This document shows positions 1 through 6,585 of a stretch of DNA of 15,525 nucleotides, piece after piece. A program made the translations under genes and the position numbers. Source of the DNA: DASPXY01 sp038227745 (GTDB taxonomy: Bacteria; Planctomycetota; Planctomycetia; Gemmatales; Gemmataceae); contig JBBRPS010000151.1 of assembly GCA_038227745.1 (NCBI GenBank), positions 1-15,525 on the forward strand, in the 5' to 3' direction. Below the pieces are notes generated by a model that had not been told where the DNA came from, did not search any database, and worked only from the letters and a program-made list of their open reading frames with translations. Each line of letters opens with the position of its first letter. The first letter of the stretch is position 1.

Positions 1-268
1 AAACCTGCACTGAATTCAGGAGAGCCGCGACAGCCCGTGTTGTCGCGCTTTCCGCATGAATTCTGCGGTTTCCGAAGAGTGACACCACACTGTCATCGCT
101 ACCGACTTGGATGCAAGTTTTCGTGCCAGAAACACTAGCGTGCGGGATAGCTTACCCGAAAACGCAGCAAGTTGCCAGCACGGAAGTGCTTCGGCCTTCG
201 GTTTTCCTGGCGTCCAGGCTGGCCCTTGCCCTACCGCCCTGGTATGCTGGCCGGGAAAGGGGGAAGGG
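1..268. other. Non-coding leader with small palindromes
   Basis: No convincing gene is seen before 269. The first 70 bases hold three small dyads: a perfect 10-base palindrome at 10-19 (centred on GAATTC), a 7-bp stem at 26-32/41-47 with an 8-base loop, and a 5-bp stem at 52-56/64-68 around a second GAATTC. None is followed by a T tract, so a terminator is not clearly supported. The frame upstream of the DUF6884 start stays open back to 107, but that part has no family-like sequence and the ribosome binding site favours 269. Confidence 0.4.
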
Positions 269-796
269 ATGATCGGCCTGGTTGCGTGCTGCAAGACGAA
301 GCTGGCGGAACCGGCGAGGGCGGAAGACCTTTACCGCTCGCCGCTGTTCCGCAAGGCCAGGGCGTACTGTCTGGCGCACTATCCCCGATGGTTCATCCTC
401 TCGGCAAAATACGGGCTGGTCGATCCGGGGCAGGTCATCGCCCCGTATGACTGCACGTTGCTTGACCAGGGCAAGCCAGCAAGGGCCAAGTGGGGTCAGC
501 TTGTCTACCGGCAGCTTGTGGCCCTTGACCTAGCCGGGGAATCCTTCACAGCCTATGCGGGGAAGGTCTACGTCTCCCCGCTGGCGGACAAGCTGCGGTT
601 AGAGACTCCCCTGGCCGGGCTGGGGATCGGGCAGCAACTGGCCTGGTACGGCACGCACGGAATCCGCACGGAATACCGTTCTCACCGTGCGAAAAATAAC
701 GAGTTACGTCAACTTTCAGGGACAGCCTTGGAAGTTGATTCAACGAAGGGGGAAGACAATGCCGACCGTAAAGCTGGTCCCCGAAGACGATCCTAA
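269..796 (+). CDS. DUF6884 domain protein
   Basis: A 175-residue protein recognised as DUF6884 from its pattern: MIGLVACCKTK at the start, YRSPLFRKARAY near residue 22, LSAKYGLVDP near 44, VIAPYD near 55, and GLGIGQQLAWYG towards the end. The family is widespread in bacteria and phages and its biochemistry is not settled, so no reaction is assigned. The ATG at 269 was chosen over the upstream TTG at 107 because a purine-rich GGGAAAGGGGGAAGGG run lies directly before it and the family homology begins here. The last 45 or so residues are basic and low in hydrophobics, do not resemble the family core, and run 38 bases into the next gene, which starts at 759. That overlap suggests co-translation with the AhpD-like gene. 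Family assignment is fairly sure; function is unknown. Confidence 0.8.
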   Translation: MIGLVACCKTKLAEPARAEDLYRSPLFRKARAYCLAHYPRWFILSAKYGLVDPGQVIAPYDCTLLDQGKPARAKWGQLVYRQLVALDLAGESFTAYAGKVYVSPLADKLRLETPLAGLGIGQQLAWYGTHGIRTEYRSHRAKNNELRQLSGTALEVDSTKGEDNADRKAGPRRRS

Positions 797-1178
797 CCCT
801 ATAGTCCAGCAAGTCTTTATGGACATCAAGGAAACGAAGAAAATCGACCACGTTCCGGCGATTTGGCGGGCTTTAGCCACGCATCCAGAGCATCTATCCC
901 TCTGCTGGACGCGGCTGAAGGCGATCATGCAGCCCGGCAGGGTGGACCTGCTGACGAAGGAGATCGTCGCCCTCGCCGTGTCGGTCACGAACGGCTGCAA
1001 GTACTGCATCAACAGTCATACCGCCGCCGTCCAGAAGCTCGGCCTCGACAGCGAAGGCTACGCCGAGGTGCTTGCCGTCATCGGCCTGTATGGGCAAATG
1101 AACAAGCTCGCCGACGCCCTGCAAATCGAGCCGGACATCCTCCCCGAGCCCTTCCCGCCGACGCGGGGGAAAGACTGA
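759..1178 (+). CDS. AhpD-like / carboxymuconolactone decarboxylase family peroxidase
   Basis: A 139-residue all-helical CMD/AhpD-type protein. The redox signature is explicit: C80-K-Y-C83 with H87 after it and E68 twelve residues before C80. This is the same spacing as the Glu118-Cys130-Cys133-His137 relay of mycobacterial AhpD. Such proteins reduce peroxides or act as cytoplasmic thiol-disulfide reductants, so a hydroperoxide-detoxifying role is likely, though the physiological partner is not visible. The start at 759 is chosen because GAAGGGGGAAG precedes it at good spacing; an upstream in-frame start at 687 would add 24 residues without family likeness. The gene begins inside the end of the DUF6884 gene, so the two are probably one transcription unit. 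No AhpC gene is nearby. Confidence 0.85.
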   Translation: MPTVKLVPEDDPNPIVQQVFMDIKETKKIDHVPAIWRALATHPEHLSLCWTRLKAIMQPGRVDLLTKEIVALAVSVTNGCKYCINSHTAAVQKLGLDSEGYAEVLAVIGLYGQMNKLADALQIEPDILPEPFPPTRGKD

Positions 1179-1308
1179 GCCGGGACGGGCGCGGCGCGGT
1201 TGACCGCCTCCCCTGCGTCCCGGATAATAACCCTTCCAGGCGGTCCCGCTCCGGCTCGAGTTTCCGCCAAGCCGCCCGGCCCCGGCTCGCCCACGCCCCG
1301 AGGGTCTT

Positions 1309-2076
1309 ATGCCCACGATCGTCTGCCCCGGTTGCCGGCAGCCACTCCATGTCGAACCCGAATGGGCGGGCAAGCCGTGCCGTTGCCCTCACTGCCGCGC
1401 CGTCATGCCGCCCTCCACCCCCGACGAAGTCAGGGGAACCATCGGCCCCACGGCACCCGAGCCGTCCGGCGAGGAGCTCACCCTGGCGCCACCGGCGCCG
1501 CCCTCGGAGGCGACCGGCGCCGCCGACGCCGCCCTCCAGCACCCGGATTGGGTGTTCAACGCCCGCTTCAGCCCGGACGGCAGCCAGGTCCTGACCGCGT
1601 GCCGCGACGGCATGGCGCGGCTGTGGGACTGGCGGACGCGGCGGCTCGCCGTGCCGGCCCTCGCCCACGCCGATGAGGTCTTCGATATCGACTTCTCGCG
1701 CGACGGCCGCTGGCTCCTCACGGCCGGCCGGGAGGGCGCCGCCCGCGTGTGGCAACGGTCGAACGGCAAGCCCGTCACCCCGCCGCTGTGGGTGTTCGGC
1801 CCGGCCCATCAGGCGCTCTTCACGCCCGACGCCCACCGGGCAGTCGTCGCCGGCCTGAGCCCCTACGTCTACAGCTACGCCCTGACGGACCTCGACGAGC
1901 CGCCGGGCAAACGGCTGAGTGAAGACGACCTGCGGACGCTCGGGGAACTGGTCTCCGGGCAGGCGCTGCACGCGGAGGGCGGGGCCGTGAACCTGACCTC
2001 GGCGGAGTGGCTCGACCGCTGGCGGCACTTCCGCGCCGCCCACCCTGACTTCCACACACTCGCGCGCAAGAACTGA
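1309..2076 (+). CDS. Zinc-ribbon / WD40 repeat protein with planctomycete kinase-type tail
   Basis: A 255-residue cytoplasmic protein. Residues 1-35 form a zinc ribbon (C6-x-x-C9 and C26-x-x-C29, with an extra C24). A Pro/Ala-rich linker runs to about 75. Two clear WD40 repeats follow at about 77-110 (FSPDGSQVLTACRDG, then LWDW) and 119-150 (FSRDGRWLLTAGREG, then VWQR), with a degenerate third to about 190. The end (LSEDDLRTLGELVSGQ, then LTSAEWLDRW) resembles the tail that closes large planctomycete Ser/Thr-kinase/WD40 proteins; that comparison is from memory of the family. Two or three blades cannot close a normal propeller, so the protein may assemble as an oligomer or be a collapsed remnant of a larger gene. 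GAGGG lies before the ATG. Function unknown; a protein-interaction role is inferred. Confidence 0.7.
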   Translation: MPTIVCPGCRQPLHVEPEWAGKPCRCPHCRAVMPPSTPDEVRGTIGPTAPEPSGEELTLAPPAPPSEATGAADAALQHPDWVFNARFSPDGSQVLTACRDGMARLWDWRTRRLAVPALAHADEVFDIDFSRDGRWLLTAGREGAARVWQRSNGKPVTPPLWVFGPAHQALFTPDAHRAVVAGLSPYVYSYALTDLDEPPGKRLSEDDLRTLGELVSGQALHAEGGAVNLTSAEWLDRWRHFRAAHPDFHTLARKN

Positions 2077-2115
2077 TCTGCGGGCCGCTGCGTCGGCCTC
2101 TTTCGGAACCCACCC

Positions 2116-4023
2116 ATGACCTACTGCCTCTGCTGTCTGGCCCTCGGCAACCTCCTCCACGCCGCCCTCGCTCTCGCACAGCCGGCGATCCGCCTGGAGA
2201 ATTACCGCGCTGGCACAACGATTCGCTACCCGGTGCCGCTGCTGCGCGGCACGGTGGGGGAAGCGGGCGGCTCGTCGCTCGTGGTCGTGAACGAGTCCTC
2301 GGACCGGCCGACGCGCGAACTCAAGGGGCTGGTCCACAAGGGGCGGTTCAAGGCACTGACCGAGCTGGTGCCGGGGCCGAACCGCCTCGTGCTGCGCTCC
2401 GGCAAGCAGGAGTTGCGGCTGACGCTGACCTACCGTCCGCAGACGAACGCCTACATCGTCCGCGTTATCTACATGACCGACAACACGGGCGCGACCGCCT
2501 ACCAGACTCCCCTTGCGAAGGACCCGCAGGACTACGCCGCCAAACTCGACACCGCCCTCAAGCTGATGCAGACCTTCACCGCCGAGCGCATGAACGACCT
2601 CGGCCACGGTCGCCGCACTTTCAACCTGGAGTTGGACGACCACGGCAAGGTCAAGGTCCACACCCTGAAGGGCGACCACCCGGCGGCGTACTACTACGCC
2701 CTCGCGGACCAGGACTGGTGGCGGCAGGTCTACGCCTGGTCGGACAAACGGCTGCCGATGGCGCGGGGCAAGAACCTGGTGATCCCCGCCTACACGCGCT
2801 TCGACCCGGCCGTGCGAAAGGCCCAGGGGCACACGGCACTCGGCGGCGGCGGCCTGGCGCTGTTCGGCAGCGGCGCCCTCTTCTCGTGGCCGGGCAGCCT
2901 GGCGGACGTGTTCCCGGCCTTCGGCGACGCGACGTCGATCGACGGCAAGCGGGTCCACGACGACAGCGCCGGCCGCGGCACGCGCTGGGCCCTGGCGTCC
3001 ACAACGCTCGGGGCGGCGCTGCACGAGGTCGGCCACACCTACGGGTTGCCGCACTCGCGGGACCCGATGGACATCATGACGCGCGGCTTCGACCACTTCC
3101 ACCGCGCCTTCACCTTTATCGACCCGCCCAGCCGCGTGAATCCGCGCCCCGTCGAGTTCAAGGACCGCGAGGTCGCGTACTTCGCCCCGATCAGCGCCGC
3201 GGCCCTGAGGGGCAGCCGCTGGTTCGCGCTCGATGGCCGGCGCTGGGCGGAGAAGGACGGGCCGGCCGTGCGGCGCGACGAGAACTCGGGAGACGTGCTG
3301 ATCACGGCCTCGCACGGGCTGCGCTACCTCGGCATCGACGTGCGCGGGGACGCGGTCTCCTATCGCGCCTTCTGGGACCGGCCGCAAGGGCCGCGCGAGT
3401 TCCGGCTGCCGCGGATCGAACTGGGCAAGGGCGTGAAGGGGGGCGTGAAAGAGCCCGATGTCCGGCTGCGCCTGGTGGACGATGGGGGGCTGCAGGCGTC
3501 CGCGGCGCTGCCGGTCTGGGAGCGCGGCCAGGGGTTCGTCCGCACCTGGCACTTCAGCAAGGTCACCAGGCCGTGGGCGGCGAAGGGCGCCTTCGTGGAG
3601 GTGGACGCGAAGCAGCTCCGCGAGATCGAGGCAGCGGCCCTGACGGAGGCAGCGGTCACATCAAAGAGTGCCTTCGTGGACCTTCTGGAGCGGTTCGGCC
3701 AGCGCTCGGCCTTCGTCGCCGCCTACGCCGCCCGATCGCTCCGGACGGAGCAGGCGCGCAAGGTGAAACTGCGGGTGGGGAGCGACGACGCGCTGCGGGT
3801 GTGGGTGAACGGCAAGCTCGTCATCGCCGCGCCGGTGCTGCGCGCCGCGCACCCCGACGAGGACAGCGCGACGGTCGAACTGCAGCCGGGCGAGAACCGA
3901 GTGCTGGTCGAGGTATCCCAGGCGGTGGGGGGTTGGGGCTTCTATTTCCGGGTGGAGGACGAGAAGGACGGCAAACTGCAGGTGGGGGCGGACGGACGGC
4001 TCACCTCGCTTCCCGCCCCGTAG
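2116..4023 (+). CDS. Secreted zinc metallopeptidase, metzincin-like (Metallopep-type) with C-terminal beta-sandwich module
   Basis: A 635-residue protein. Residues 1-21 form a hydrophobic export-signal-like segment ending ALALAQP, although no basic residue precedes the core. A beta-rich N-terminal domain (about 25-105) leads into the catalytic domain with H303-E304-V-G-H307-T-Y-G310-L-P-H313, the HExxHxxGxxH zinc site of metzincins. It is followed by DIMTRGF (318-325), whose M321 could be the Met-turn. The IMTRGFDHF context recalls the 'Metallopep' putative peptidase family known from fungi (PF12044, by recall). The last 90 or so residues (VGSDDALRVWVNGK, then PGENRVLVEVSQAVGGWGFYFRV) form a galactose-binding-like beta-sandwich common in planctomycete secreted proteins. 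The likely role is extracytoplasmic proteolysis; the substrate is unknown. Spacing to the WD40 gene is 39 bases, so cotranscription is possible. No strong ribosome binding site is seen. Confidence 0.75.
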   Translation: MTYCLCCLALGNLLHAALALAQPAIRLENYRAGTTIRYPVPLLRGTVGEAGGSSLVVVNESSDRPTRELKGLVHKGRFKALTELVPGPNRLVLRSGKQELRLTLTYRPQTNAYIVRVIYMTDNTGATAYQTPLAKDPQDYAAKLDTALKLMQTFTAERMNDLGHGRRTFNLELDDHGKVKVHTLKGDHPAAYYYALADQDWWRQVYAWSDKRLPMARGKNLVIPAYTRFDPAVRKAQGHTALGGGGLALFGSGALFSWPGSLADVFPAFGDATSIDGKRVHDDSAGRGTRWALASTTLGAALHEVGHTYGLPHSRDPMDIMTRGFDHFHRAFTFIDPPSRVNPRPVEFKDREVAYFAPISAAALRGSRWFALDGRRWAEKDGPAVRRDENSGDVLITASHGLRYLGIDVRGDAVSYRAFWDRPQGPREFRLPRIELGKGVKGGVKEPDVRLRLVDDGGLQASAALPVWERGQGFVRTWHFSKVTRPWAAKGAFVEVDAKQLREIEAAALTEAAVTSKSAFVDLLERFGQRSAFVAAYAARSLRTEQARKVKLRVGSDDALRVWVNGKLVIAAPVLRAAHPDEDSATVELQPGENRVLVEVSQAVGGWGFYFRVEDEKDGKLQVGADGRLTSLPAP

Positions 4024-4056
4024 AAGCGGTTTCCATACCGGCGAGCGGGGAGCGTA

Positions 4057-4170
4057 AGGCGAGCGGCGAGAAAAACTGTCCCCGTAGGACGGCTCTCCCG
4101 AGCCGTCCTGTCGCGGGCAGGACGGGTCAGGAGACCCGTCCTACAGGCGGTTTTCTTTCGCCGCTCGCCT
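4057..4170. repeat. 114-bp palindromic element with 13-bp terminal inverted repeats and two internal hairpins
   Basis: The ends 4057-4069 (aggcgagcggcga) and 4158-4170 are perfect inverted repeats of 13 bp. Inside, 4084-4092 and 4136-4144 pair (gtaggacgg), enclosing two hairpins: a 10-bp stem 4086-4095/4100-4109 with loop tccc, and a 10-bp stem 4119-4128/4133-4142 with loop agga. The whole can fold as a cloverleaf-like structure. It looks like a dispersed REP- or MITE-type repeat rather than a simple terminator, though it sits 34 bases after the peptidase stop and could also end that transcript. It ends just before the beheaded DUF4365 frame. No target duplication was identified. Confidence 0.75.
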
Positions 4171-4186
4171 AATGGGGGCGGGGCCG

Positions 4187-4585
4187 ATGATCTACGCCCT
4201 TGTGCAGACGGGGTGGTAGTTCGACGCGGGGGCGGCCGCGCTGATCCTGCTCCTGCAGTTGCGCAGCACCACGCGGGCCAGCCTCATCGGCACGGAAGTC
4301 CGCTACGACCTCGACGTGCGGACGTACAACTATCTCCGCGAGCCGTCCGGCAACTGCCCGCGCTTCCTGGTGGTCTTCGTCATGCCCGGGGACGAGGGCC
4401 TCTGGCTGAGTCAGTCGCCTGACGAACTGGCGCTGCGGCACTGCGCCTACTGGATGTCGCTGGCCGGGGCGGAGCCGACGACCGCGACTTCGAGCGTGCG
4501 TATCCGCATTCCCCGGTCCCAGGTCTTCTCGGTTGAGGCCGTGCAGCTCTTGCTGACCGGCCTCTTGCACGGGGGTCCACCATGA
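4187..4585 (+). pseudogene. DUF4365 gene fragment, N-terminus lost
   Basis: The frame is open from 4220 to 4585. It encodes the middle and end of a DUF4365 domain: a QLRSTT strand, LDVRTYNYL, RFLVVFVMP, WLSQSPDELALRHCAYWMSL, RIRIPRSQVF. DUF4365 proteins have a restriction-endonuclease-like core whose catalytic acidic residues precede a D/E-x-Q-x-K strand. Here that strand reads LLLQLRS, the acidic residue and Lys are not conserved, and the upstream half of the domain is missing. The same frame has an ATG at 4187 but hits a TAG at 4217-4219. A TTG at 4259 could start a 108-residue remnant. The stop overlaps the next start as ATGA (4582-4585), preserving the ancestral coupling. The loss borders the palindromic element ending at 4170. 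The family call comes from remembered motifs. Confidence 0.65.
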
Positions 4586-4972
4586 TTCAGTACTATCGCC
4601 GCTGGGTTGCGCCCGAGCGTTACCTCGGTCGCTGGCTCGACCCGCGCCTGGGGGCACTTCCGGGTAGCGGACGTGCGGGCATACCTTCTGCGGCGCGGCT
4701 GGAAGGAGGTGCCTCCTGACCGGCCCCATACGCTTGTCTTCCAGGAGCCGCCCACTCCAGGGGGAGACCTCTTGTACCAGTTCGTGCCCGACTCGGAGGC
4801 CAACCCGGACTACCTCCGGCAAATGGTGGAGCTGATTACTCTGCTGGCCTTCTTCGAGGACCGACACCCAATCCACATCATCGACGACATCCTCCAGGGG
4901 GCCGCCGGTGGTGCCAATGGGTCGCCCCGGGCCCCGAGCCAGGCCGGCGAGGCGGAGGCGGCCCGCAAGTGA
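4582..4972 (+). pseudogene. Partner of the DUF4365 gene, broken by a one-base insertion in a G run
   Basis: From the ATG at 4582 the frame gives MIQYYRRWVAPERYLGRWLD and then soon stops. The continuation lies in the +1 frame to 4972 (RVADVRAYLLRRGW, then LYQFVPDSEANPDYLRQMVE, then ALLAFFEDRH-like text ending HIIDDIL). Removing one G from the G5 run at 4650-4654 restores a continuous protein reading through LGHFRVADV, about 129 residues long. The restored protein is small, mostly helical and without recognisable catalytic motifs. Its start overlaps the DUF4365 stop (ATGA), so the pair was translationally coupled. The frameshift could be a true mutation or a homopolymer sequencing error; the nearby truncation of the DUF4365 gene favours real decay. 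A TTG at 4607 could permit a shorter product. The function was never clear; a joint role with the nuclease-like partner is inferred. Confidence 0.65.
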
Positions 4973-5030
4973 CCTTGTGAAGGCACCAGTTCTCGAGTTC
5001 GGCGGGGGAGAAAGGGGACATTGCCTGAAT

Positions 5031-5159
5031 GAGAGCGTGTTCCATAAGGGGGGGAGGCAGGCAAATTGTTACAATGCAGGTAGTTGAAAAATGCCGTGTT
5101 GCAGCAAGTGTCAGCCGGGCGTCACACTGAACACCTGTGAGCTTTGGGAACACGCTCTC
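5031..5159. mobile_element. 129-bp MITE with 13-bp inverted ends and AAT target duplication
   Basis: The ends are a perfect 13-bp inverted repeat: gagagcgtgttcc at 5031-5043 and its complement at 5147-5159. Both flanks carry AAT (5028-5030 and 5160-5162), a 3-bp direct duplication of the ANT type known for the ISL2 subgroup of IS5-family elements. The 103-base interior has no open frame of note, so this is a non-autonomous miniature element that would be moved by a transposase elsewhere. It has interrupted an older reading frame whose tail continues to 5290. The end structure and duplication are seen directly; the IS5/ISL2 link is inferred from duplication length and pattern. Confidence 0.75.
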
Positions 5160-5290
5160 AATCCTGCCAAGTCGCCCGGATTGATCGGGCGACCTCCCGA
5201 TGGCTCCGCATCTACCACGGCGTGCTGAACGGTAGCATCTGCGGTGCCCAATACTCGGGCAAGGTATTCATCGACATCCAGTGGGCCTAA
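5141..5290 (+). pseudogene. Tail of an unrecognised reading frame cut by the MITE
   Basis: After the MITE a frame runs without stops to TAA at 5288-5290, reading SRWLRIYHGVLNGSICGAQ and then YSGKVFIDIQWA. The alternating hydrophobic pattern looks like a genuine beta-rich C-terminus rather than noise. No start codon with a ribosome binding site is present, and the frame is closed inside the MITE by a stop at 5138. I do not recognise the family. It ends 17 bases before the M35 peptidase start, so it may once have been the upstream gene of the same operon. Confidence 0.35.
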
Positions 5291-5307
5291 CGCAAGAAGG
5301 AACAATT

Positions 5308-6360
5308 ATGGCAGCCGTGTTGAAGGGTAAGTTGGTCGCGTCAAAGGTCTACGATTCTGGGGAGCCAGTCACCCTCCGGTTCAAACTGACCAACAACGGA
5401 GATGAAGACCTGTACGTCTTGAAATGGTACACGCCGCTGGAAGGTCTGAACAGCGACTGCCTGACGGTGATTCGCAACGAAAAAAGCAAAGTTGCCTACG
5501 ATGGCCCGATGATTAAACGCGGCCACCCCGGTCCGGATGACTACGTGCTGGTCCCCGCGGGCGGGACCGTCACCGCCGATGTGAATGTTAGCGAATCCTA
5601 CGCGGTTTCCATACCGGCGGATTATCGGGTGGAACTGAACATCCGGGCACTGGAACACGTTCCCGCACCGACGGGAGCCAGGAGGAGCGCGGCGCTGGCG
5701 AAAAGCACACCCAAGTTGCAGACGATGACGGGCGGCAAAACGAAGTTCAAGGTGAAGAAGGGAGCGAAGCAGATACCGACACGGGGCAAGACGGCCCGCA
5801 AGGCTTCCAAAACTCTAGCGAAATCGACGGGGGCGGATGCCTCTGTGGGGGCAGTCGGGGCGGCCGCCGACCCACTGCCCCCAATCATCACCGGCGGCAC
5901 GGCCACACAGCAAGCGTCGGCCAAACAAGCCCACATCGACGGATTCCATCTTTGCGAGGCGGCCCTCGCGGGGCTGGCCAATAATGCCCAATACAAGGAA
6001 TGGTTCGGGGCCCATACCGCGGCTCGCTTCAACAAGGTGAAATCCGTCTTCACCAAAATCCGCGATCGCATGAAGACGGTTGCTTTCACCTACGACCTGA
6101 GCGGTGCCGGTTGCAAGAGCGGCGTGTACGCTTACACGCACAAAGGGGACACGAGGATATGGTTCTGCGGGGCCTTCTGGTCGGCACCGGCCGCCGGTAC
6201 CGACTCCAAGGCGGGGACCGTGGTCCACGAGCACAGTCATTCGGACGCCAACACAGACGACGTGACTTATGGTCAGACCAACGCACGGGCCTTGGCCACA
6301 AGCAAGCCCGATCAAGCCGTGAGAAACGCGGATAACTACGAATACTACGCCGGTGGTTGA
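5308..6360 (+). CDS. M35 family (aspzincin, deuterolysin/LysN-like) metallopeptidase
   Basis: A 350-residue protein. Residues 1-120 are a beta-sandwich resembling the M35 propeptide (LTNNGDEDLYVLKWYTPLEG). Residues 121-200 are a Lys/Ala/Thr-rich linker, and 201-350 are the catalytic domain. The zinc site is H307-E308-H-S-H311 followed by T316-D317-D318-V-T-Y321-G-Q. By alignment with the LysN-type enzyme GfMEP, D318 is the third zinc ligand and Y321 the oxyanion tyrosine. This is the HExxH...D aspzincin pattern, with a loop about two residues shorter. The tail NADNYEYY also fits. LysN-type enzymes cut before lysine, but specificity cannot be read here. The ATG at 5308 was chosen because AAGAAGG lies 7 bases upstream. 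No signal peptide is visible from this start, which is odd for a normally secreted family. Confidence 0.85.
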   Translation: MAAVLKGKLVASKVYDSGEPVTLRFKLTNNGDEDLYVLKWYTPLEGLNSDCLTVIRNEKSKVAYDGPMIKRGHPGPDDYVLVPAGGTVTADVNVSESYAVSIPADYRVELNIRALEHVPAPTGARRSAALAKSTPKLQTMTGGKTKFKVKKGAKQIPTRGKTARKASKTLAKSTGADASVGAVGAAADPLPPIITGGTATQQASAKQAHIDGFHLCEAALAGLANNAQYKEWFGAHTAARFNKVKSVFTKIRDRMKTVAFTYDLSGAGCKSGVYAYTHKGDTRIWFCGAFWSAPAAGTDSKAGTVVHEHSHSDANTDDVTYGQTNARALATSKPDQAVRNADNYEYYAGG

Positions 6361-6440
6361 GTTCGCAACAGGGGACGTCCGACATAATCTATGCCGAACA
6401 ATCCGCTGTAGCAGACTGGCCACGCGACCACGGCGCTTCG

Positions 6441-6480
6441 GACCGAAAAGGACCGAAAAGGACCGAAAAGGACCGAAAAG
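6441..6480. repeat. Four perfect tandem copies of a 10-bp unit
   Basis: The unit gaccgaaaag occurs four times with no mismatch at 6441-6450, 6451-6460, 6461-6470 and 6471-6480. A 10-bp period puts each copy on the same face of the helix. It is non-coding and copy number is likely to vary between strains; it may be a slippage product or a phased protein-binding site. Confidence 0.9.
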
Positions 6481-6515
6481 GGGACGCATCTATTTTCTCG
6501 GATCAGCCCGAGGAA

Positions 6516-6568
6516 GAAAGGAGACATTCATCTTTTCCACGATCTGAATAAGATGAATGGCCCCTTTC
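6516..6568. repeat. Imperfect 19-bp inverted repeat (hairpin)
   Basis: 6516-6534 (gaaaggagacattcatctt) pairs with 6550-6568 at 17 of 19 positions around a 15-base loop. A single-arm version, gaaaggggacatt, occurs at 5010-5022 next to the MITE, differing at one base. This supports a dispersed repeat family rather than a gene-specific terminator, although it could serve as a terminator between the M35 gene and the minus-strand HEPN operon. Confidence 0.7.
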
Positions 6569-6585
6569 TTCCTCACTGCACCTGA

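Larger units (their letters stand above)
6361..6585. other. Non-coding stretch holding a tandem repeat and a hairpin
   Basis: No supported gene lies here. The stretch contains the decamer array at 6441-6480 and the imperfect inverted repeat at 6516-6568, both listed separately. Two shorter motifs of the type ggggacg (near 6373 and 6480) suggest that several fragments of one dispersed repeat family have accumulated after the M35 gene. Confidence 0.5.

Noticed and set aside
1078..3552. Very long minus-strand open frame (824 codons) across the WD40 and metallopeptidase genes
   Set aside because: It is antisense to two well-supported genes, has Arg/Val/Gly-rich composition typical of high-GC shadow frames, and shows no recognisable domain.
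4057..4170. CRISPR-like or simple terminator reading of the palindrome
   Set aside because: There is only one unit with no spacers, and no T tract follows the hairpins; dispersed repeat is the better explanation.
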